A stretch of 10,244 bases of DNA from the NCBI GenBank assembly GCA_003448675.1, contig DLXZ01000004.1, positions 1 to 10,244 on the forward strand. The letters are read 5' to 3'. Every line of letters starts with the position of its first letter. The first letter of the stretch is position 1. A program made the position numbers and the translations under genes. The stretch comes from Porticoccaceae bacterium. GTDB lineage: Bacteria > Pseudomonadota > Gammaproteobacteria > Pseudomonadales > Porticoccaceae. Of the stretch, positions 1 to 5,783 are shown in pieces. The notes beneath the pieces are model-generated. The model made no database searches and was not told the origin of the DNA. It saw only the letters and a program-made list of their open reading frames with translations.

Positions 1-3
1 GCT

Positions 4-410
4 TTATCGGTTCACTTCCTGTCGCAATTTGCAGGTATCACGAGTTCGTGTGTAGTTTTGCGCACATTGCCAGCCATCCCCCGAATCATTCGGGTAGGCA
101 TTAGGCGGAACCTTTACAGAGCGACAGGCTCCTTTATCGGCCTTGTAGCCGCGTTCACATTTCCAGCCAACACCATAAGACGTATTGTCAGCAAGATAGC
201 CATGTTCGGGCACGTCAATCGCGATAAATTTTTCTTTGCCTTGCTGATCGCCTCAATCGCACTTCCAGCCCGGCTTAAGGGTTATTCTGTCAGATACTCA
301 TGAATAGGCGCCTGGATGGAAGCGCTCTCCCCCTGGCTTCCAGACCCGCCCTTTCGCATCCCCATCCTTTACCGTAGTTCCTGGGCGTAGCGCGGTGGGG
401 TACCACAACC
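4..410 (-). pseudogene. Decayed 3' end of a Trp/Cys-rich tandem-repeat protein gene
   Basis: Read on the minus strand, this stretch encodes four degenerate units of about 33 residues with the pattern (V)P-x-x-A/G-Y ... G-W-x-C-x-R-G. The last two units are open (about 252 down to 4), with GWKCERGY and GWQCAQNY cores, ending in TAA at 4-6. The second unit (LKPGWKCD) is cut by TGA at 253-255, exactly where the repeat expects Arg (CGA to TGA). Further upstream the repeat jumps frames: IHEYLTE at about 302-285 lies in a second frame, VWKPGGERF at about 345-319 returns to the first, and a YGKGWGCER core at about 376-350 lies in the third. So there are about three frameshifts plus a nonsense codon in 150 bases, and no intact start. 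I have seen similar repeats in predicted secreted gammaproteobacterial proteins of unknown function. The gene is most likely dead. The open 3' part alone could start at GTG 213, but that start is inside a repeat and I see no clear ribosome site. Confidence 0.6.
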
Positions 411-842
411 GCTGTGTCCCGTAAAAATACCGCTCCAGTGAAGAACAGAAGTAAAAACACAAGTCACGCATTGCGAATCGAAGTCTACAGCAATCTCTGG
501 GCGTTACATGCTGGGCTCTCTCTGCCCGACAATCGAGCATGATGAAGAAAGGATGCCGCTCTTCGGAGGCACGGTGCAGTATCGTTCTCCGTTAAACTCT
601 GACGAGCCTAGAACCTGGCCTGCGGTCAATTACTGACGGATCGCGAAAAATCGATTGAGAGGATTGGACCAGCGGCCCGCTATCCCAATAGCGTACAGGA
701 AAGCTCACACAAAAGCGGTAACTTTCGCGAATAGTTTTGACGCTGGACCGTTGGAGAGTTCAACGGACTGGAACTCCTGCCGCAGGGTCCTCGATGTCAT
801 CCAGCGCCGTACAGCTTGAATAAGCAATGCGACACGGTTTAA
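411..842. other. Gene-less stretch, possible gene remnants
   Basis: I find no convincing coding region here. Every frame is interrupted and no protein motif is recognisable. The 5' part of the decayed Cys-repeat gene may run into 411-540, but I cannot trace it. The only visible structure is a nested inverted repeat at 507-541: CATGCT (507-512) pairs with AGCATG (536-541), and inside it GGGC (513-516) pairs with GCCC (524-527), leaving eight unpaired bases on one side. It has no following T-run, so it is not a standard terminator. Confidence 0.4.
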
Positions 843-998
843 TCAGTTAACAGTATGGTCGTCGACCGTAAGCGATGGTGTGGTATTGTCTATCTTGCCG
901 CGACGAGCGGCAGCCTTTTGCTGTTGCTTGTCTTCCTTTTTCTTTTTCCTGGCAAGCTCTCTCTGGCGTTTTTCAAACGAATAGTTGGTTCTGGCCAT
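843..998 (-). CDS. Small lysine/arginine-rich conserved protein, 51 aa
   Basis: The product is 51 residues and begins MARTNYSFEKRQRELARKKK, followed by a Lys/Gln/Arg-rich helix and a polar tail. I recognise the start MARTNYSFEKRQ as typical of short proteins of unknown function found widely in Proteobacteria; no activity is known to me. No membrane segment or signal peptide is visible. The charged middle (about residues 10-36) should form one long helix, which would suit binding to nucleic acid or ribosomes, but that is inference. The frame stays open upstream to 1127. I chose ATG 998 because the family start falls there and a GAGG ribosome site lies six bases upstream. The gene has its own likely promoter at 1061-1089 and is followed by no clear terminator. 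Confidence 0.8.
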   Translation of the reverse strand: MARTNYSFEKRQRELARKKKKEDKQQQKAAARRGKIDNTTPSLTVDDHTVN

Positions 999-1060
999 AT
1001 CAAGCCTCATATACTTAATCTGTGTTTGATGGGGCAGAGTACAGTGTTTTCCGATCGAAA

Positions 1061-1093
1061 TATGTACAAATGTCTCGTTGCCATTGCAATGGC
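1061..1093 (-). promoter_or_regulatory. Promoter candidate with overlapping 14-base palindrome
   Basis: On the minus strand a -35-like TTGCAA (1089-1084) and a -10-like TACATA (1066-1061) are 17 bases apart, placing transcription start near 1054, about 55 bases before the small basic protein gene. The -35 sits inside a perfect palindrome, GCCATTGCAATGGC (1080-1093), which could be an operator. The -10 matches consensus at only three of six positions, so the promoter itself is tentative. Confidence 0.35.
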
Positions 1094-1169
1094 CTTTAAT
1101 AGGCTCGGCTGGATTACATAAATGCAACGTTGCCAGATGTGCTGAGATGTTAGTAAACCGACCGGTGGC

Positions 1170-1604
1170 TTAGATTAGTTCGACAGGATTCAATATCCTC
1201 TCGAATTCACACATGGCCGCATATTCCCAGCCAGCATGTAACTGATGGGATTCATGCAGGCCGAATACCTGGTCTAACGAATACCACGCGATCTCCTGAA
1301 GTTCCTTCCGATCAAATGATTGTATCTGTCCGTGGCACTCCGCACCGTAAATTCGATGCCAGCGGTCATTGTGTGGGTAGTCACCTATTTTGTGAAGATC
1401 GCCGACATGAATTTTCAACTCTTCTGTAAGCTCGCGCCTTACCGTATCTTCAAGATGCTCTCCAGATTCAGTACGGCCACCCGGCAGCCCCCATTTGCCT
1501 TTGGACTTTGCTTTCGCATGATGATGAATAGCGAGGAGGAACTTGTCTTCTGCATATAGGATGCAGCGGGCAGTTTTGTAGTGCTTTGTGGACAGATTCT
1601 TCAT
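1170..1604 (-). CDS. Nudix hydrolase (MutT-like), 144 aa
   Basis: A single-domain Nudix protein that should cleave a nucleoside diphosphate linked to another moiety, using Mg2+ in the cytoplasm. The Nudix box spans residues 43-65: G43, E49, the R57-E58 pair and E61-E62 are in the expected G-x5-E-x7-R-E-U-x-E-E-x-G-U spacing. The last Gly is replaced by Lys64, a common tolerated change. A KGKWGLPGG run at 35-43 leads into the box, as in typical MutT-like enzymes. The length is normal for a stand-alone family member. The box does not reveal the substrate; a His-rich strand (HHH, 27-29) follows the first beta strand. ATG 1604 fits the family N-terminus, though only a weak GGA ribosome site precedes it. 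The gene lies 171 bases upstream of the small basic protein gene on the same strand, which has its own promoter, so an operon is uncertain. Confidence 0.88.
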   Translation of the reverse strand: MKNLSTKHYKTARCILYAEDKFLLAIHHHAKAKSKGKWGLPGGRTESGEHLEDTVRRELTEELKIHVGDLHKIGDYPHNDRWHRIYGAECHGQIQSFDRKELQEIAWYSLDQVFGLHESHQLHAGWEYAAMCEFERILNPVELI

Positions 1605-1817
1605 GAATTTCCAAGGTGTGAGTGACGGAAAGAGGGGTCGAGTTAACTTAGTGTGTTAACAAGGGGTGATAATCGCCTTTGCACTATACCACCAGCGCTA
1701 TCTGCAAGTGCTTACATTGCAGTAAAATAATTGTGCTAAATTTTCTGCTAACCAGCGATTTAAATTTCTTTCGAGGATACTGTAAGCTAGTATGTGGTCC
1801 GCGGAACAAACTAATTC
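1605..1817. other. AT-rich intergenic region with paired GTTAAC sites
   Basis: This is the divergent space between the Nudix gene and the cold-shock gene. I see no coding sequence of quality. Two copies of the palindrome GTTAAC lie at 1642-1647 and 1655-1660, 13 bases apart start to start, about 40-55 bases upstream of the Nudix start codon, so they could be a regulator site for that gene. I find no strong promoter match facing the Nudix gene. Confidence 0.3.
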
Positions 1818-1846
1818 TGGACATTGAACGCGGATCAGTATATAGT
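1818..1846 (+). promoter_or_regulatory. Probable promoter of the cold-shock gene
   Basis: TGGACA (1818-1823) and TATAGT (1841-1846) each match the sigma-70 consensus at five of six positions and are separated by exactly 17 bases. Transcription would begin near 1853, giving an untranslated leader of about 148 bases before the cold-shock start codon, close to the length known for E. coli cspA. Confidence 0.55.
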
Positions 1847-1852
1847 CGGCGA

Positions 1853-2000
1853 CAGCTAGAAAGAAAGACTGCTATTTATATTCTGCGTTTCGTTGTTTTA
1901 TTCATAATACTTCGTCCTGAAGTTTTTTAAATTCAAGCTTACTCTTCCAGCGATTCAAGCCTCTTGAAGGCAAATTTTAATTTAAATTTAGGATGTTATT
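1853..2000 (+). promoter_or_regulatory. Long 5' leader of the cold-shock gene
   Basis: A predicted leader of about 148 bases. It is strongly A/T-rich near the start codon and contains a short perfect hairpin, TTCAAG (1954-1959) with CTTGAA (1963-1968), 22 bases before the AGGA ribosome site (1990-1993). Leaders of cspA-type genes are known to refold with temperature and control translation. A thermosensor role here is inferred from length, composition and gene identity. I do not see an exact copy of the E. coli cold box. Confidence 0.4.
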
Positions 2001-2210
2001 ATGTCTAATACAGTTACCGGAACCGTAAAATGGTTCAATGAATCGAAAGGCTTCGGTTTTATCGAACAACCATCTGGTCCCGACGTTTTTGCCCATTTCA
2101 GCGCAATCTCAGGTTCAGGCTTTAAAACGCTCGTCGAAGGCCAGTCGGTCGAATTTACAGTTACGCAGGGTCAGAAAGGGCCACAAGCCGAGAATATCGT
2201 AGCGGTCTAA
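2001..2210 (+). CDS. Cold-shock domain protein (CspA family), 69 aa
   Basis: A one-domain OB-fold protein that binds single-stranded RNA and DNA, and in this family acts as an RNA chaperone or antiterminator. The order of motifs is standard: [15 protein letters not shown] at residues 7-21 contains the RNP1 element (KGFGFI, 16-21), and VFAHFSAI at 29-36 holds RNP2 (VFAHF, with Ala where VFVHF is usual). The C-terminal strands ([15 protein letters not shown]) are complete. The 69-residue length is normal. ATG 2001 has AGGA seven bases upstream. The gene stands alone between its own promoter and a terminator. The family has many paralogues, so I cannot say which csp it is or whether it is truly cold-induced. 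Confidence 0.95.
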   Translation: MSNTVTGTVKWFNESKGFGFIEQPSGPDVFAHFSAISGSGFKTLVEGQSVEFTVTQGQKGPQAENIVAV

Positions 2211-2230
2211 TACCGCTCAAGCCGATGAAA

Positions 2231-2271
2231 AAAGGCAAGTCGTGAAAAGCTTGCCCTTATAATATTTTTTT
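2231..2271 (+). terminator. Intrinsic terminator of the cold-shock gene
   Basis: GGCAAG (2234-2239) pairs with CTTGCC (2250-2255), extended by a T-G wobble at the loop, giving a seven-pair stem with an eight-base loop. A short A/T spacer and a run of seven T (2265-2271) follow. It begins about 20 bases after the stop codon. Confidence 0.8.
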
Positions 2272-2721
2272 CTGATAAGCGACACATCAAACCCGATAGA
2301 AAGCGGAATTGGTCTGCTATGGTCTGAGCTTGCCGTCCTGGGTTCAGCGGCATGGCTTTGCGACCGGGATGCGGCCTCGGAGTTATCAAGAGACTCCACG
2401 CAGCTGCCACGTCTTAGGCGTGCAGTAAATAATGCAGAGATGCATCACAAATGTGCTCGGCGTGCGATTGGTATACCGTTTGGTGTTATTCGGCGATTTC
2501 CCCACAATTAATCGGGTACTCTTATCCGTTCTCGCACGATTTGTTTCTCGAAGCGCGGTTCGACAAGCCGCGCCAGCGGTTTGGACAAGGCGGATGGCGA
2601 CGCAGCCCCGTGGGAGTAATAGGACGGCCTTTAATGGCAATTCTGGAAGAGCCGTTTCCTGCTTCCCGCCATAAGCACCTTCCGATAGAAGATGGGTAAC
2701 GACGTTGACATGATGTTGGCT
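2272..2721. other. Gene-less stretch with an unidentified 82-codon open frame
   Basis: No gene I can name lies between the cold-shock terminator and the sulfotransferase promoter. One plus-strand frame, 2451 (ATG) to 2699 (TAA), is open for 82 codons. Its second half looks more protein-like than chance, with a run FDKPRQRFGQGGWRRSP and a C-terminal EEPFPASRHKHLP, while its N-terminal third is Cys/Trp-rich and unconvincing. An in-frame stop at 2430-2432 bars extension, and there is no good ribosome site. It may be the 3' remnant of a degraded gene or chance. A weak hairpin (GGAGT 2379-2383 with ACTCC 2393-2397) is the only other structure seen. Confidence 0.25.
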
Positions 2722-2749
2722 TTGGCCGCGCCTGGAGATTCCGTATACT
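2722..2749 (+). promoter_or_regulatory. Promoter candidate for the sulfotransferase gene
   Basis: TTGGCC (2722-2727) and TATACT (2744-2749) are 16 bases apart; the -10 matches consensus at five of six positions. Transcription would start near 2756, about 50 bases before the GTG start codon. Confidence 0.4.
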
Positions 2750-2804
2750 CAAGCTTGGCGCAAAACTTCAAATACCATGCATCAGCTTCTCCAAGGAATG
2801 TCCC

Positions 2805-3908
2805 GTGACTGTTCTTAAGCTACTGACCATCATTGTTCTCGTTTACTTTGTCTATGTGGTCGTTGTCATGATTTATTTTGAGCTAAAGACCCGAGGGGAT
2901 AACTACTTTGCCCTGCCCTTGGCCCAGCGACGGAGAATGATTGAGCGGCTAAAAAGACATGCTCGCTTTATTCGACCGGCTTTTGAATGGGTAATGAAGA
3001 TTTATCGCCCTAAGGCGCCACCAATGATGCGCTACGAAGGTGTCACCGGGCCGGGAATGATAGCCACCAAGAAGTCTTATGCGGCTACCAAAAACTACCA
3101 GCCTGGTAAGGAAGATATTTTCGTTGCCACACAGATGAAGTGTGGCACCACATGGATGCAGCAGATCGTGTTCGAAATTTTACACCGGGGGGAGGGCGAT
3201 CTGTCGGATGGGGGGTATCGCCATATGTACGCCCTGAGTCCATGGATAGAAACCAGTCCTGCTTGCAGTGTTCCTATTGAGCGAGCGCCCCTGGTGGGTG
3301 AGCGCCGTAACCGGATTATCAAAACTCATATGCCGGCCAAGCTTTGCCCCTATAATGAAGCGGCAAAGTACATTTATGTTACCCGCCACCCGGTAAGTTG
3401 TTTCAGTAGCTGCTATGATTTTTTCCAGCTCCTGGCCGGCCCGCTTTCTCCCACACGGGAAAACGTGTTGGCGTGGTATTGCAGTGATGATATGTGGTGG
3501 CAACCCTGGCCCGAGCATGTTGAGGGATGGTGGCGGCGCAGCCAGAAGCACAACAATGTACTTTTTATCCATTATGAGGAGATGAAAGCGGATTTGTGTG
3601 GCGCGGTGACCCGCGTTGCTGAGTTTTTGGATTACTCCTTGACTCCCGACGAATTGCAGAAAGTTGTGCGGAAATCTTCCTTCGAATACATGAAGACCCA
3701 TGAAGCCCACTTTGAAATGCATGCGCCCAATGTGTTTTCGGTATCGGCTGGGGAAGGGCGATTCATGAAGGAGGGCACCATCGATCGCTACAAAGATATC
3801 GGTGAGAATGAGGGCGAAACTATTATGGCCTTCTGCCGCGATCGACTGGAGGGATCGGACTATCCTCTCGATAACTACTATCCTGGGGCGGCTGCTGTAA
3901 AAATGTAG
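2805..3908 (+). CDS. Membrane-anchored PAPS-dependent sulfotransferase, 367 aa
   Basis: The fold is that of Sulfotransfer_1-type enzymes, which move sulfate from PAPS to an alcohol, phenol or sugar. The 5'-phosphosulfate loop is QMKCGTTWMQ (about 110-119), with Lys112; Cys113 takes the place of the usual Ser. The catalytic His is H175 in KTHMP. The 3'-phosphate site is YVTRHPVSCFSS with R194 and S202, the standard eight-residue spacing. The C-terminal loop GRFMKEGTIDRYKD departs from the usual GxxGxWK pattern. Residues 4-25 form one hydrophobic helix followed by charged residues, so the protein is probably anchored in the inner membrane, but PAPS use implies a cytoplasmic catalytic domain. 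The start is GTG, with AAGGA seven bases upstream. The overlapping ATG at 2798 stops after six codons. No sulfation partner genes are adjacent, so the substrate is unknown. Confidence 0.85.
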   Translation: MTVLKLLTIIVLVYFVYVVVVMIYFELKTRGDNYFALPLAQRRRMIERLKRHARFIRPAFEWVMKIYRPKAPPMMRYEGVTGPGMIATKKSYAATKNYQPGKEDIFVATQMKCGTTWMQQIVFEILHRGEGDLSDGGYRHMYALSPWIETSPACSVPIERAPLVGERRNRIIKTHMPAKLCPYNEAAKYIYVTRHPVSCFSSCYDFFQLLAGPLSPTRENVLAWYCSDDMWWQPWPEHVEGWWRRSQKHNNVLFIHYEEMKADLCGAVTRVAEFLDYSLTPDELQKVVRKSSFEYMKTHEAHFEMHAPNVFSVSAGEGRFMKEGTIDRYKDIGENEGETIMAFCRDRLEGSDYPLDNYYPGAAAVKM

Positions 3909-4006
3909 CCCTCACTCACATGTTAACGCTTGTGTCCTCGGAGGTGAAAGTCGGACGAAGCCGTGCGTAGAGTGCGAGTTGGTGCCGGGAGTGTCTAGTG
4001 TTTCTC

Positions 4007-4035
4007 TTGGATAAAAAGGGCCTGCTTTGTATAAT
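4007..4035 (+). promoter_or_regulatory. Strong promoter candidate for nhaD
   Basis: TTGGAT (4007-4012) and a perfect TATAAT (4030-4035) are exactly 17 bases apart, placing transcription start near 4042 and giving nhaD a leader of about 190 bases. A second -35-like TTGACA lies at 4079-4084, but its best -10 (TATTCT, 4105-4110) is 20 bases away, which makes it weaker. No terminator is visible between the sulfotransferase stop and this promoter, so some read-through is possible. Confidence 0.6.
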
Positions 4036-4041
4036 CCCACC

Positions 4042-4231
4042 GCCCTGAATTTCAAAGGGGCAAGGTTTACCACCTGAATTGACATTCTCTGTCCCGGACT
4101 CAGCTATTCTCGTTTCACAAACCCTTGAGCATCAGCGGTTCAGTGCTGGATAAACTCGGTTTTGAGGCGCGGTTCACTCAAGGATCATGCCCGAGAACCG
4201 ATAACGGGTCGGAAGATTACTGGAGATCAAA
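4042..4231 (+). promoter_or_regulatory. nhaD leader RNA, candidate cation-responsive riboswitch
   Basis: The last 70 bases before nhaD can form three interlocking stems: TTGAG (4162-4166) with CTCAA (4177-4181); CGGTTC (4170-4175) with GAACCG (4195-4200); GCCCG (4189-4193) with CGGGT (4205-4209, one G-U pair). Each stem has one arm inside the loop of the next, a chained pseudoknot typical of compact ligand-binding RNAs. The ribosome site GGAG (4222-4225) follows 13 bases later, and GATC at 4225-4228, overlapping it, could pair with GATC at 4183-4186 in the unpaired joint. Known classes ahead of Na+/H+ antiporter genes include nhaA-I and nhaA-II (lithium) and DUF1646 (sodium). I have not been able to check this leader against their consensus. 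Confidence 0.45.
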
Positions 4232-5647
4232 TTGAAGAATCGCTCGATCGCGTTGGTGTTGGTAGGTGTTTCGCTGGCGGTATTGCCGGGTCTTGCAGTT
4301 GCCGCGGGCGATACAGCGCTAAATTTGACCACGCATTGGGTCGGTTACGCGGCGCTGGCGGTCTTCGCGATAGCTTATTCGCTGGTCATCGGTGAGGAGT
4401 ACCTGCATCTGCGGAAGTCCAAACCGGTACTGGCCGCCGCTGGTGTCATCTGGATTCTGATCGCCCTGGTTTATAACTCCCATGATTTACCTCATGAGGT
4501 GGAAGAAGGTATTCGCCACAATTTTCTGGAATACGGAGAACTGTTTTTCTTCCTGCTGGTGGCGATGACATACATTAACGCCATGATTGAGCGTGGTGTG
4601 TTTGAGGAGTTGCGAAACTGGCTGGTTAAAAAAGGTTTTGGTTATCGAGCCTTGTTTTGGCTAACAGGTATTCTGGCATTCTTTATTTCGCCCGTTGCCG
4701 ATAATTTGACCACCGCCCTGATTATGTGCGCGGTGGTGATGGCCGTGGGCGAGGGGCAGCCGCGATTCGTCGCCATTGGTTGTATCAATATTGTTGTGGC
4801 CGCCAACGCGGGGGGTGCTTTCAGTCCCTTTGGTGATATTACAACCTTAATGGTTTGGCAAAAGGGTATTGTTGAGTTCCAGGAGTTTTTCTCCCTGTTT
4901 GTGCCTTCCGTGGTCAATTTTGTGGTACCGGCCGCGATTATGCACTTTGCCTTGCCAGGGGGTAAGCCAAAAGCGGTGGATGTGGAAGGCAGCGCGTTGA
5001 AATATGGTGGCCTGGTGATTGTTGGCATGTTCATCGCAACCATTGTTACGGCGGTATCCTTTCATAACTTCCTGCACATCCCGCCAGTTTACGGGATGAT
5101 GCTGGGCCTGGCTTACCTCAAGTTCTATGGGTTTTATCTGCGTCGCCGTTCCATGAGCTGGTATGGTACCGAAACCGGTGAGCATCCGCCGGAAGCCGTG
5201 GATGGGGACCCCTACCATTTTGATGTGTTTGAAAAAATCGCCGATGCGGAATGGGATACCTTGTTTTTCTTCTATGGCGTTATTCTGGCTGTAGGTGGTC
5301 TTGGCTTCATCGGTTATCTTGAGATGGTATCCGCCTACAGCTACGGTGAGTTGGGGCCAACCACTTCCAACGTGCTGGTCGGCATTCTCTCGGCCATCGT
5401 CGATAACATTCCGGTGATGTTCGCGGTGTTGACCATGAATCCGGATATGTCCCACTTCCAGTGGTTGTTGGTCACCTTGACCGCGGGGGTAGGTGGCAGC
5501 TTGCTCTCCATTGGTTCCGCGGCGGGTGTCGCCCTGATGGGGCAGGCGCGTGGCCAGTACACCTTTTTTAGCCATCTAAAATGGACGCCAGTTATCGCCC
5601 TGGGCTACGGCGCCAGTATCTGGGCGCACTTTTTGGTTAATGGATAG
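4232..5647 (+). CDS. nhaD: NhaD-type Na+/H+ antiporter, 471 aa
   Basis: An inner-membrane antiporter of the ion-transporter superfamily that expels Na+ (and Li+) in exchange for H+, supporting salt and alkali tolerance. Residues 1-25 resemble a signal peptide ending LAVAAGD, as in other NhaD proteins, followed by about 12 hydrophobic segments. Both halves of the inverted-repeat fold keep their key motif: SPVADNLTTA with D157-N158, and SAIVDNIPVM with D391-N392. The diagnostic run NAGGAFSPFGDITT (192-205) is intact. These match positions that I recall as essential by mutation in Vibrio cholerae NhaD (D154, N155, N189, D199, T201, T202, N394, allowing for small offsets). Length is normal. The start is TTG, placed by GGAG six bases upstream and by the signal peptide; no ATG fits. 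Expression is probably set by the promoter at 4007 and the structured leader. The gene is convergent with sulP, 128 bases away. Confidence 0.95.
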   Translation: MKNRSIALVLVGVSLAVLPGLAVAAGDTALNLTTHWVGYAALAVFAIAYSLVIGEEYLHLRKSKPVLAAAGVIWILIALVYNSHDLPHEVEEGIRHNFLEYGELFFFLLVAMTYINAMIERGVFEELRNWLVKKGFGYRALFWLTGILAFFISPVADNLTTALIMCAVVMAVGEGQPRFVAIGCINIVVAANAGGAFSPFGDITTLMVWQKGIVEFQEFFSLFVPSVVNFVVPAAIMHFALPGGKPKAVDVEGSALKYGGLVIVGMFIATIVTAVSFHNFLHIPPVYGMMLGLAYLKFYGFYLRRRSMSWYGTETGEHPPEAVDGDPYHFDVFEKIADAEWDTLFFFYGVILAVGGLGFIGYLEMVSAYSYGELGPTTSNVLVGILSAIVDNIPVMFAVLTMNPDMSHFQWLLVTLTAGVGGSLLSIGSAAGVALMGQARGQYTFFSHLKWTPVIALGYGASIWAHFLVNG

Positions 5648-5658
5648 AGCGAGCGGGC

Positions 5659-5783
5659 CCTATTGCTATAGGAGCGTCTGGGGCTGCTTTTAGGGCTTGC
5701 TGGTTTATTTCGAGTCTGCACTCACATTACATTACTCCCGAGGCGCAGCTAATGCTGCTTGTGCCTGCGGCTTGCTCAGGCAC
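5659..5783. terminator. Hairpins in the nhaD-sulP convergent gap
   Basis: Three short perfect inverted repeats lie between the facing genes: CCTAT/ATAGG (5659-5672, loop TGCT), GCAGC/GCTGC (5745-5758, loop TAAT) and GTGCCTG/CAGGCAC (5761-5783, nine-base loop). The last contains the sulP stop codon. None is followed by a T-run on either strand, so they may act as bidirectional transcript ends or RNA-stabilising stems rather than textbook terminators. Confidence 0.3.

Noticed and set aside
501..541. Possible integron attC site in the hairpin near 507-541
   Set aside because: The flanking core sites (GTTRRRY and its complement) are absent and no cassette or integrase is visible.
843..1127. Longer start (codon at 1127) for the small basic protein
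   Set aside because: The extra 43 codons cross the promoter and palindrome, have no ribosome site, and the recognisable protein start is at 998.
1679..1930. Plus-strand open frame of 83 codons upstream of the cold-shock gene
   Set aside because: It lies across the cold-shock promoter and leader, lacks a ribosome site, and its composition is that of translated AT-rich non-coding DNA.
3942..3980. Sequence GGAGGTGAAAGTCGGAC after the sulfotransferase, faintly like RNase P RNA or group II intron cores
   Set aside because: The similarity is only a few bases, no matching helices or other conserved blocks of either RNA are present nearby, and there is no reverse transcriptase gene.
4847..5575. Long minus-strand open frame of 242 codons inside nhaD
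   Set aside because: It is an antisense shadow of a clearly real membrane protein gene and has no domain or membrane pattern of its own.
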